DNA of 45,063 nt. It comes from Nitrospirota bacterium. Its GTDB lineage: Bacteria; Nitrospirota; Thermodesulfovibrionia; Thermodesulfovibrionales; Magnetobacteriaceae. Each line of letters begins with the position of its first letter. The stretch's first letter is position 1. A model generated the notes under the pieces. It did no database searches, was not told the origin of the DNA, and saw only the letters and a list, made by a program, of their open reading frames with translations. Shown piece by piece: positions 15,603-23,295 of the stretch. The DNA lies in contig JADFXD010000012.1 in the NCBI GenBank assembly GCA_015233725.1, forward strand, positions 1-45,063, read 5' to 3'. A program made the translations under genes and the position numbers.

Positions 15603-17015
15603 TCAACGTTTTTTTTGACGTGGGATAATCTTGATCGTGTCAAACGTCACCGTAATCGTCTTATTGCTCATCATCTTGACCGTGCATTGTCCTGACGACA
15701 CAGTGTCGCATCCCGACCACTTCCCAATGGTTGAAGTTGTGTTTGGTGTTGCCGTGAGTGTCACGGTTGTATTGGGGAGATAACTGGCCGTGCCCGTGTT
15801 ATTGCTCCATATGATTGTGCCTGTAGAGGATATTACAGTACCAGAGCCTGTGCCGGATAGCGAAATGGCCAAATTGACCAAATTACCAACCTCTCCTGAG
15901 TGTACTGGCCACACATATGGGGAGTTGGACTTAACAATAGGGCTGACTTTGCCAGCTAACATGCTAATACCCCAAGCGCCGGACGTACCGCCTGCGTCAG
16001 TAGTAGACGACCAATAGTAGTATGGCCGCATCACATGGATAAATGGATGGCCTGATGGAAGTGGAGGATCATACTTTCCACGGTCTAGCAGACTAAACAT
16101 CTCTTTTTTGTTTGGCAGCCGCCAGTCTTTGTGGCCAAGGTAATTGGCGGTATTTAAGCACCTAACATAATCCAACGCTGCCTGCCAGCTCATATTCCCA
16201 CCCTTGCATGAATCCATCGTGGGCGTACTGGCATCCCTGGTCCAAACCAGCCCTGTGAGGTTGTCGGTTACAGTGTTGTTGTTATTGTCCGTGAAACGCG
16301 GATTAGGCCATGCCACGCCCTTATGGAGAGCTCCGTCATCGCCAGCGGCATAGCTCTTTGTTTGACCGGATGACCAAATGGCTGAACTACCAAAGGTTCC
16401 AGACTGTCCAGAACGAACCGGCCACACATAGCAGTTGCCGGACTTAGCACTGTTGTACACGCCACCACTCCACAGAAAGACGCTCCACGCGTAGGATGTA
16501 TAGTAAGCGTAGGTAGTAGACGACCAATAAATGAGAGCCTTCACATTTACAAACCCCTGATCATTGAGCCATTTTTCTAAATAATCCACACCTTCGTTAA
16601 CAACGCTATATAGCTCGTTTATATTTGGCAGCCGCCAGTCATTGTGGCCGAGATAGCTTGCGGCGTTTAGGCAGGACACATAGTCCAACGCCTCTTGCCA
16701 TTTCTTGGTATCGCCGTTGCATTTCCCCACCGTTGGCGTATCGGCGTTCTTGGTCCAGACCAGACCTGTGAGGTTATCGGTCATTGTCTGATCTCCGTTG
16801 TCGGTAAATCGCTTGTTGGGCCAGGCCACGCCCATCTGGAGCGCGCCGTCGTCGCCCGCGGCGTATGTCGTCGTTTGGCCGGTCTGGGGCAGGTTGACCG
16901 TCCCGGCGTGGGCGGCTCCGGCAAGGCAGGGGAGGATTAGCCCTACGGCGGCTATGATGACCAACAGCAGGGAAGAAAAGCGGTTGTTGGTGTTCATTGT
17001 GCCCTTTGTGTGCAT
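15603..17015 (-). CDS. Secreted DUF1566 (Lcl) double-domain protein with C-terminal InlB-like repeat
   Basis: A signal peptide is clear (hydrophobic LLLVIIAAVGLILPCL, cleavage near AHA-G). Two DUF1566/Lcl domains follow, each with the pattern RFTDN...TVTDNLTGL.WT, WQ.ALDYV.CLN, and DWRLPN. The last about 80 residues form an InlB-type beta repeat (TVTLTATPNTTSTIGKWSGC, TITVTF). The start at 17015 is supported by CAGGAGG 5 nt upstream. DUF1566 domains occur in exported or surface proteins, but their ligand is not known. It is a paralogue of the 852-residue gene upstream, with nearly the same signal region. Confidence 0.85.
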   Translation of the reverse strand: MHTKGTMNTNNRFSSLLLVIIAAVGLILPCLAGAAHAGTVNLPQTGQTTTYAAGDDGALQMGVAWPNKRFTDNGDQTMTDNLTGLVWTKNADTPTVGKCNGDTKKWQEALDYVSCLNAASYLGHNDWRLPNINELYSVVNEGVDYLEKWLNDQGFVNVKALIYWSSTTYAYYTSYAWSVFLWSGGVYNSAKSGNCYVWPVRSGQSGTFGSSAIWSSGQTKSYAAGDDGALHKGVAWPNPRFTDNNNNTVTDNLTGLVWTRDASTPTMDSCKGGNMSWQAALDYVRCLNTANYLGHKDWRLPNKKEMFSLLDRGKYDPPLPSGHPFIHVMRPYYYWSSTTDAGGTSGAWGISMLAGKVSPIVKSNSPYVWPVHSGEVGNLVNLAISLSGTGSGTVISSTGTIIWSNNTGTASYLPNTTVTLTATPNTTSTIGKWSGCDTVSSGQCTVKMMSNKTITVTFDTIKIIPRQKKR

Positions 17016-17046
17016 TCTTGCCTCCTGGATTTAGTTTTGTATTATT

Positions 17047-17763
17047 TTAAGTCCTGACGTTTGTCATGCGTTCTTTAATTTCCTGCTGGTTGAGCAGCTC
17101 CATCGTTGAACTGCCCATTCCCAGGGCATAGATATTTTGTCGTGTAAGGTATGTTACGAGGTCTTTGGTCAGGTACAGAGAAGAAAAGATCGGAATCACC
17201 CGCTTGCCCTCTGCCTCCGGAAAGTAATCGAAGATATCCTTTAATACCTCAATAAAACTATTTACTTTATCAACGGTTGGCGTGGTCTTTGTATCGCTGA
17301 CGATTATCAACTCATCGCAGATGGCTATACAATCGAACTCTCTGAGCATTGACCTGTCTCTTCTGCTGGTTCTTTTTATCCTGGGTGCAAAGAGGTCTAT
17401 CCTCTTGCAACCAAAGTAACTGTATGCAAGCCCCTCAATGTTGGGGGCCACTACATCCTCCACGAGCGTACCCAACCTGTTGGCTGTCTCTCCCCACTTC
17501 TTATTCCAATCCCTTTGAATGGCCTCCTGCTTTTTATCCCACTCTTCTTTATCCTTCAGTCGTTGCTTGTCCTGTGCCTCCATTTTTTTATCCCACTCTT
17601 TTCTGTCTTTTTCCCTTTCTTTTCTGTCTTTCTCCCTTTCTTTTCTGTCTTCTATCTTTAACTCTTCAATAGATCGCTCAAGCCTATCAAGGGCTGCCCT
17701 TGTCTCTCTGACAAACCAAGCTACCGTTGCCTCTAAACTTTCTATCCTTTCAAGAACTTCCAT
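17047..17763 (-). CDS. Coiled-coil protein with a PD-(D/E)XK nuclease-like C-terminal domain
   Basis: From the ATG at 17763 (AGGAGGT about 11 nt upstream) the protein has 238 residues. The N-terminal half is a highly charged coiled coil containing a direct repeat of a seven-residue unit (DRKEREK twice, then DRKEWDK) encoded by near-identical 21-bp units around 17600-17655. The C-terminal half has LREFDCIAICDELIIVSDTKT, which fits the D...(D/E)xK pattern of restriction-endonuclease-like folds seen in DUF3782-type proteins common in filamentous and multicellular-type bacteria. Function and activity are unknown. It lies between two DUF1566 genes. Confidence 0.65.
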   Translation of the reverse strand: MEVLERIESLEATVAWFVRETRAALDRLERSIEELKIEDRKEREKDRKEREKDRKEWDKKMEAQDKQRLKDKEEWDKKQEAIQRDWNKKWGETANRLGTLVEDVVAPNIEGLAYSYFGCKRIDLFAPRIKRTSRRDRSMLREFDCIAICDELIIVSDTKTTPTVDKVNSFIEVLKDIFDYFPEAEGKRVIPIFSSLYLTKDLVTYLTRQNIYALGMGSSTMELLNQQEIKERMTNVRT

Positions 17764-17901
17764 GACACATAACACCTCCTATCATAATTATAAATAGTTT
17801 AGATCATAAAGAATAAGGAAATCAACCGCTAATTACGGCAAGGGGAGGGAGGGAGCACCTGATTTATCGCAGTGGGTAGACCCACCCACCCCACATGGCA
17901 T

Positions 17902-17933
17902 AAAAGGGAGGGGCAACAGCCGCCACCCCTCGT
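17902..17933 (-). terminator. Intrinsic terminator after the 852-residue DUF1566 gene
   Basis: On the minus strand GAGGGG and CCCCTC (17931-17926 and 17913-17908) pair around a 12-nt loop and are followed by CCCTTTTA. The stop codon is 6 nt upstream. Confidence 0.6.
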
Positions 17934-17938
17934 TCTTA

Positions 17939-20497
17939 TCAATATATGCTCCAGTTATTGGGGACGCCTTGATCGGCGTAGCCTCCGGAGTTGATGGTCG
18001 TACTGTTCATAAAGTCGATATACACGCCACCATTTGGGTCCTGCCAGAGCATGTCGTTCATACCGTCTCCGTTATAGTCGCCGGTTGTTTGCATATTCCA
18101 GGCACCGGAGCCAGAGGCACGCCCCATAATAGAGGGTGATTGACTGCTGCCACTTTTATGTGTCACAAACGCTGGCGTTGGTTTTAGGCCATTCATCAGG
18201 AAGATGACATCCTTTGTGGGGTCGGCATTCTGGAGGTATATGTCGTCCTTGCCATCGCCGTTATAGTCGGCCACCGCCTTGATCTTCCACTCAAACGGTA
18301 TCCCCCTGGAGATGAAACCCCTCTGCGCTATATTTATACCATCCATAAGCCATCCATAGATATCGCCGTTTGTCATGTCTTGCCATACGATATCGGCATT
18401 GCCATCGCCATTGAGGTCCCCAAGGCCAGAGAACTGCCACTGATTTGGCATCGCCTTTTGCACTATAGCCTGAGCCTTGATCGAGGTGCCATCCATGAGC
18501 CAGACAGCCACATCGCCGGTTGCTGAGTCCTGCCACAGGATATCGCTGCTACAGTCATTGTTGAAGTCGCCTGTGGCCTTTATCTGCCAATTTGAGGGGG
18601 CATTACCGGCAAGGCCCTTGTCCTTGATCGTGGCGCCATCCATGAGCCAGACATACATGTCGCCTGTGTCTGTGTTTTGCCACAGGATATCGCTCTTGCC
18701 ATCGCCGTTAAAGTCCTCTGTTGCCCGTATCTGCCAGTTCTTGGGCATACTCGATACCACTAAGGCCGTAGACTTCTTTGTGGTGCCATCCATCAGCCAG
18801 ATAGCCACAGCGCCGGTATTGGCATCCTGCCACAGGATATCGCTCTTGCCATCGCCGTCAAAGTCCTTTATGGCCGTGCTGCATTTATTAAATTTAGCGG
18901 TGATGTTCCTCTTAGCCGTCATCTCCACGATGCAAAGGGGTAGGTTACATCCAGTCCATCCGGCAAACTTTGAACTCTGATCCGGACTTGCCGTGATGAT
19001 TACCTCGGTGCCGGTCTGATACAACGCAGAGCCGACATTGGCAGTCCAGGTGAGAGAGCCAGTTGACGTTGCTATTGTGCCAATGCCATAGCCCGTCGTT
19101 GTTACGGTCAGGGGATAGCCGTTGCCCGTCACAAAGGTCACCGTAAGTGTCCTGTTGCCCGTCATCTTGACCGTGCATTGGCCTGAGGACACGGTGTCGC
19201 ATCCCGACCACTTCCCAAGGGTAGATATCGTATCTGGTGTTGCCGTGAGGGTCACTGTCGTATTTGGGGCATAGCTGGCCGTGCCCCTGTTGCCGTTCCA
19301 CGTGATCGTACCCGTAGAGGTCGTGACCGTCCCACTGCCTGTGCCGGATATCGAAATGGTCAGATTGACCGAATTAGCCGCCTGACCGCCACGAACTGGC
19401 CAAATGCCGCAGCCGTTGCTCATCTTATCGCTGGCATACTCCATGCCCGCAGTAGCAACTTGCCACGCGAGGGACGTATTGACAGCGTAGGTAGTAGACG
19501 ACCAATATAAGCAAGTGGATACGTTGGTAAATGGATTAGGAGCAGCCATTCTCAGGCTAAACAACTCTTTTCTGTTTGGCAACCTCCACTCACTGTAACC
19601 GAGGTAGTTGGCCGTATTCAGGCACTTCACATAATCCAACGCAGCTTGCCAGGACCAAGTGCCGGCCGTACAACTGCCCACAGTTGGTGCACCGGCATCC
19701 TTGGTCCAGCTCAACCCTGTGAGGTTGTCAGTGACCGTCTGATTGCCGTTGTCCGTGAAACGCGGAGTAGGCCATGCCACACCAAGTTGTAATGCCCCGT
19801 CGTCGCCAGCGGCATAGCTTGTTGTTTGGCCGGTAGAGCAGACAAACGAATTACCAAATGCCCCAGACGCTCCGGCTCGAACTGGCCAGGCAAAGATGGT
19901 GTTTGACTTATCTCCGATGAAAGAGTAGCCATCGTACATGCCAGCACTACCAGCGCTATTGACCATACCCATGCCCCATGCCCAGGACGTTTTACCAGCG
20001 GCAGTAGTAGAAGACCAATAGTGGCTATATTTCAAAAAAGTAAACCCCTCACTATTAAACCACGCCGAGAGATTAGTCACACCCATGTTGAAAAGGCTCT
20101 CCAGTTCGTTGATGTTGGGTAGCCTCCAGTCGCTGTAGCCGAGGTAGTTTGCGGTATTGAGGCAGGCCACGTAATCCAGCGCCGCCTGCCAGGTGTTAGG
20201 CCCGCCGGTGCAGTTGCCCACCGTTGGTGTATTGGCGTTCTTGGTCCAGAGCAGGCCAGTGAGGTTATCTGTCATCGTCTGGTCGCGGTTGTCGGTAAAA
20301 CGCGGGTTGGGCCAGGCCACGCCCTCCTGGAGAGCGCCGTCATCGCCAGCGGCGTAGGTCGTCGTTTGACCCGTCTGTGGCAGGTTGACCGTCCCGGCGT
20401 GGGCGGCGCCGGCAAGGCACGGGAGGATCAGCCAGCCTGCGGTTATGATGACCAGCAGCATGGAAGAAAATCGGTTGGTTGTGTCTTTGGTGTTCAT
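17939..20497 (-). CDS. Large secreted protein: two DUF1566 domains, two InlB-like repeats, six FG-GAP/VCBS-type calcium repeats
   Basis: The 852-residue protein has a signal peptide (LLVIITAGWLILPCL, AHA-G). It then carries two DUF1566/Lcl domains (about 45-375), two InlB-like beta repeats (about 385-530) and a propeller-like C-terminal region. That last region has six Asp-rich loops of the type DFNGDGKSDILWQ, the Ca2+-binding pattern of FG-GAP/VCBS repeats, each with a WLMDG strand. It is probably a cell-surface or extracellular binding or adhesion protein. An AAGGAGG site lies 5 nt before the ATG. It is a paralogue of the 15603-17015 gene, so the locus arose by duplication around the coiled-coil gene. 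Confidence 0.85.
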   Translation of the reverse strand: MNTKDTTNRFSSMLLVIITAGWLILPCLAGAAHAGTVNLPQTGQTTTYAAGDDGALQEGVAWPNPRFTDNRDQTMTDNLTGLLWTKNANTPTVGNCTGGPNTWQAALDYVACLNTANYLGYSDWRLPNINELESLFNMGVTNLSAWFNSEGFTFLKYSHYWSSTTAAGKTSWAWGMGMVNSAGSAGMYDGYSFIGDKSNTIFAWPVRAGASGAFGNSFVCSTGQTTSYAAGDDGALQLGVAWPTPRFTDNGNQTVTDNLTGLSWTKDAGAPTVGSCTAGTWSWQAALDYVKCLNTANYLGYSEWRLPNRKELFSLRMAAPNPFTNVSTCLYWSSTTYAVNTSLAWQVATAGMEYASDKMSNGCGIWPVRGGQAANSVNLTISISGTGSGTVTTSTGTITWNGNRGTASYAPNTTVTLTATPDTISTLGKWSGCDTVSSGQCTVKMTGNRTLTVTFVTGNGYPLTVTTTGYGIGTIATSTGSLTWTANVGSALYQTGTEVIITASPDQSSKFAGWTGCNLPLCIVEMTAKRNITAKFNKCSTAIKDFDGDGKSDILWQDANTGAVAIWLMDGTTKKSTALVVSSMPKNWQIRATEDFNGDGKSDILWQNTDTGDMYVWLMDGATIKDKGLAGNAPSNWQIKATGDFNNDCSSDILWQDSATGDVAVWLMDGTSIKAQAIVQKAMPNQWQFSGLGDLNGDGNADIVWQDMTNGDIYGWLMDGINIAQRGFISRGIPFEWKIKAVADYNGDGKDDIYLQNADPTKDVIFLMNGLKPTPAFVTHKSGSSQSPSIMGRASGSGAWNMQTTGDYNGDGMNDMLWQDPNGGVYIDFMNSTTINSGGYADQGVPNNWSIY

Positions 20498-20536
20498 TGT
20501 TACCTCCTTGGTGATAAATACCTGTCCATAATCAAA

Positions 20537-20633
20537 ACAAGGAGAAGGAAAGAAGGGGGGACGCCTGGCCGCCCCCCCTCAGACCCCCCTGCAAGGGGAC
20601 CAGTCCCCTTGACCCCATAATTCTTAATCCTAA
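20537..20633 (-). repeat. Dispersed repeat (copy J)
   Basis: Minus-oriented: T-rich tract complement, GGGACGCCTGGCCGCCCCCCC, CTCAGACC, and perfect stem AAGGGGAC/GTCCCCTT, followed by CCCCATAATTCTTAATCC. It lies in the 339-bp divergent gap between the DUF1566 gene and the M23 gene, so it is not simply a gene-end terminator here. Confidence 0.85.
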
Positions 20634-20763
20634 GAGTTATACATTGTATGTTCAGGTACTTAGCTATTTTAGCCTTATCAAGGCTTAATACTATGTTTAT
20701 TAATGGTAAACGACTAAATCTGATTATGTCAAGGGCTGAACCCCTTAAATTTATTTCCCCACC

Positions 20764-20793
20764 TTGTATTTTTAATAATGTGTATGATATACT
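20764..20793 (+). promoter_or_regulatory. Candidate sigma-70 promoter of the cell-shape locus
   Basis: TTGTAT (20764-20769) and TATACT (20788-20793) are spaced 18 bp, about 50 nt upstream of the M23 peptidase start. Confidence 0.4.
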
Positions 20794-20848
20794 GCCTATA
20801 CTTGTGTAGATCATTGCATAAGAATTTAGATAGAAAATGGAGTTGATG

Positions 20849-21700
20849 ATGTTAAAGTTAAAGAGATTTATACGTCGTTTATTTACTCCGATAACAATAC
20901 TGATTATACCACACAGCAATGAACAAACATACAGGATGAAACTACCCTCTGTTGGTATTGTTATGCTTATAGCCATATGGATTGCCTTTACAGGGTATAT
21001 GGTGTCGGTGGGGGTAACCACGAAGAAGTACAACGAAATAAAGGTCAAGGCCGATTTCTATTACCGTGAGTTTACAGAGCTCCACAGCACGATCGATTCG
21101 CTCAAAAAGGCAGAGACGCAGTTTAAAAAACTCTTTGCCTTCAAAACTAAAGAGGATGTCTTTAAAAACCTCGACATAGATGACTCAGGCTCTATAGACA
21201 TGGAATTACTAAAAAAGCAAATAGAGAAATCCGTCAATGGAGTGGGCGAGATCAAGGATTACCTCAACAAGCAGAGAAATGTCTATAATGCCACTCCCCA
21301 TGGCTCTCCTGTTAGTTCATTCAACATCAGTTCTCCGTTTGGCTGGCGGACGCATCCACAGACGGGCAGGAGCGAGTTTCACTCTGGTCTGGATATGGCA
21401 GTGCCACTGGGGACGGAGGTGCGGGCTACCGCTGATGGCATAGTGAGCTTTGCCGAGTGGTCGGGGGGCAGTGGCAACCTGGTTGTTATTGAGCATGGCT
21501 TTGGCTTTACTACGTGTTATGCCCATAACAGGAAGGTCGTAGTTCAGGTTGGTCAGCGAGTCAGACGGGGGGACTTGATCAGTTATGTGGGCTCCACGGG
21601 TAACTCCACGGGGCCACACGTGCACTATGAGGTCTGGAAAAATAGCAGTCCCGTTGATCCGATGGTGTTTTTGGCACAAGAGGGTGAAGATAAACCGTAG
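20849..21700 (+). CDS. Membrane-anchored M23 (LytM-type) peptidoglycan endopeptidase
   Basis: A single N-terminal membrane span (VGIVMLIAIWIAFTGYMVSV) is followed by a coiled coil and an M23 domain. The domain has SSPFGWRTHPQTG, the zinc ligands of HSGLD (HxxxD) and the catalytic HVHYE. It should cut peptide cross-links in the periplasm. ATG codons at 20837, 20846 and 20849 are in frame. The last is chosen because GGAG at 20839-20842 is 6 nt upstream of it. It directly precedes two bactofilin genes, the pairing seen for Csd1/Csd2-CcmA in Helicobacter and similar loci, so a role in cell shape is likely. Confidence 0.92.
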   Translation: MLKLKRFIRRLFTPITILIIPHSNEQTYRMKLPSVGIVMLIAIWIAFTGYMVSVGVTTKKYNEIKVKADFYYREFTELHSTIDSLKKAETQFKKLFAFKTKEDVFKNLDIDDSGSIDMELLKKQIEKSVNGVGEIKDYLNKQRNVYNATPHGSPVSSFNISSPFGWRTHPQTGRSEFHSGLDMAVPLGTEVRATADGIVSFAEWSGGSGNLVVIEHGFGFTTCYAHNRKVVVQVGQRVRRGDLISYVGSTGNSTGPHVHYEVWKNSSPVDPMVFLAQEGEDKP

Positions 21701-21721
21701 TTTTAGAATCTTGAGGATGCT

Positions 21722-22102
21722 ATGTTTGGTAAAAAACACGATAGAATAGAGACCCTTGTTGGTGTAAGCACACAGATAAAGGGGACAATAGAGCTAAAGG
21801 GCACCTTGCGTCTGGATGGTGGATTTGAGGGCAACGTCAAGGCCGACTGGGTTGTGGTTGGAGAGAAGGGCCATCTCAAGGGCGATATATACTCAAACGG
21901 TGTCGTAGTTGGCGGTCTGGTAGAGGGAAATATCCACGCAAGGGAGTATATAGAGATTATGACCAAGGGCAAGGTCTTTGGCGACGTCTATACCTCCAGG
22001 TTCGCCATACTTGAGGGCGGACTGTTTGAGGGACATTCAAAGATGCAGAGCAATGAGGTAGAAGGTGAGATATCCGTCTCCTTCAAACAAGAGATAGAGT
22101 GA
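21722..22102 (+). CDS. Bactofilin (first of tandem pair)
   Basis: The 126 residues form the right-handed beta-helix bactofilin core (ISTQIKGTIELKGTLRLDGGFEGNVKAD, VVVGEKGHLKGDIYSNGVVVGGLVEGNI) with short tails. Bactofilins polymerise without nucleotide and position cell-wall enzymes. This gene follows the M23 peptidase by 21 bp and is followed 6 bp later by a second bactofilin. Confidence 0.93.
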   Translation: MFGKKHDRIETLVGVSTQIKGTIELKGTLRLDGGFEGNVKADWVVVGEKGHLKGDIYSNGVVVGGLVEGNIHAREYIEIMTKGKVFGDVYTSRFAILEGGLFEGHSKMQSNEVEGEISVSFKQEIE

Positions 22103-22108
22103 GTTATA

Positions 22109-22495
22109 ATGCCAGAGGTTGAGGGCAAGATAAACGGCCTGATCGGTTGTGGTGTGAGCATCAAGGGCACATTGTCCTTTGACGGTGTGTTGAGGATAGA
22201 TGGCAGGTTTGAGGGTGAGATCGACGCCACTGGGACACTGGTGGTCGGAGAGGAGGGTGTCCTGCAGTCAAATATCAAGGTCGGTACCGCAATCATCTCG
22301 GGTGAGGTCAGGGGCATGGTTGAGGCCATCAGAAAGGTTGAACTGCACGCAAGGGCAAGGATGTATGGCGCAATCAAGACGCCCGTGATAGTCGTCTACA
22401 CCGGCGCCCAGTTTGTGGGTGAGTGTCTTATGGAAAATCAGAGGAATTTGGCAAGTCAAAGAAATAACGACCTGGTACAACTGCCAGTAAAATAA
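22109..22495 (+). CDS. Bactofilin (second of tandem pair)
   Basis: The 128 residues again show the bactofilin core (GCGVSIKGTLSFDGVLRIDGRFEGEID, LVVGEEGVLQSNIKVGTAIISGEVRG) and a short hydrophilic C terminus. The two neighbours differ enough to suggest hetero-polymers or separate jobs. Repeat copy K ends this transcription unit. Confidence 0.93.
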   Translation: MPEVEGKINGLIGCGVSIKGTLSFDGVLRIDGRFEGEIDATGTLVVGEEGVLQSNIKVGTAIISGEVRGMVEAIRKVELHARARMYGAIKTPVIVVYTGAQFVGECLMENQRNLASQRNNDLVQLPVK

Positions 22496-22515
22496 GACTG
22501 AGGATTAAAATAAGA

Positions 22516-22604
22516 CTTTAGGATTTAGAATTATGGGGTCAAGGGCACTGGTGCCCTTGTGGGTGGGTCTGAGGGAGGGCAAAGCCCTCCCTTCTTTCCC
22601 TTGT
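22516..22604 (+). repeat. Dispersed repeat (copy K)
   Basis: Plus-oriented after the second bactofilin gene. The stem is AAGGGCAC-TG-GTGCCCTT. The second hairpin is GGAGGGCAAAGCCCTCC, again fully paired but different from other copies, followed by CTTCTTTCCCTTGTTG. Confidence 0.85.
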
Positions 22605-22620
22605 TGTCCCTCATACCGGT

Positions 22621-23295
22621 ATGAAGAAGAAAGAAACCATAACGCTGATATATTTTAGAGATAAGAGCGGTAAGGCCAGGACATTTAAGATGGCCAGGTC
22701 TGTGTTTATCGTTTTGGTCTTTTTAGCGTTTCTGATCCCTGGGGCATCTGTCTACTTTGGGCTAATGTACAAGGTAGTCAGCGATGACTTGCGTATCAGA
22801 CTCGTTGCCCTGGAGAGAGAAAACGCCTCGGTGAGACAATCCCTCAAGGCGATAGAGACCAAGAGGCTTGAGTTTATACCCTCTACGCAAAAACCTAATG
22901 TCAGCAGCTCCAAGCCAGACGATTTTGATTCCAAGACGATCAACACAGGGCAGGTCGATGCCAATAACCTCGAGGTAACAAACTTTGAGGAAAGAAAGAT
23001 ACTGATCGTATCGTTTGACGTCATCAAGTCTCGTATAGCGGATGTAAAGATGGCAGGTTATGTGTTTATTGTGTGGAAGATGGACGATAACTACTATTGT
23101 CTGCCACAGACAACCGAAATAAAAAATGGAACACCGGTTAAGTACACTGCCGGGGAGGGCTTTGATATCAAAAACCAAAAACACTTTACCAAGACACTCA
23201 GCGCCACCCTCGATAAATTGCGACTGCTGTACATCTTGATCTACGATAACAACGGAACGATTATCCTAAAGAAAAACGTTGACCTGAGATCATGA
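22621..23295 (+). CDS. Single-span membrane protein of unknown function, coupled to the Csd4-like carboxypeptidase
   Basis: The 224-residue protein is not recognised. It begins with a short basic cytoplasmic segment, one membrane span (SVFIVLVFLAFLIPGASVYF), a short coiled coil (LVALERENASVRQSLKAIE), a polar linker and a compact, possibly beta-rich domain (about 120-224: ILIVSFDVIKSRI, AGYVFIVWKM). Its stop overlaps the start of the next gene by ATGA, so translation is coupled. The overall plan resembles the M23 protein of the same locus. It may be a periplasmic scaffold for the carboxypeptidase (inference). Confidence 0.75.
   Translation: MKKKETITLIYFRDKSGKARTFKMARSVFIVLVFLAFLIPGASVYFGLMYKVVSDDLRIRLVALERENASVRQSLKAIETKRLEFIPSTQKPNVSSSKPDDFDSKTINTGQVDANNLEVTNFEERKILIVSFDVIKSRIADVKMAGYVFIVWKMDDNYYCLPQTTEIKNGTPVKYTAGEGFDIKNQKHFTKTLSATLDKLRLLYILIYDNNGTIILKKNVDLRS

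Noticed and set aside
20500..21048. 182-codon minus-strand reading frame with hydrophobic segments
   Set aside because: It lies opposite the start of the M23 peptidase gene and its C-terminal end is encoded by repeat copy J. No family resemblance or ribosome site.
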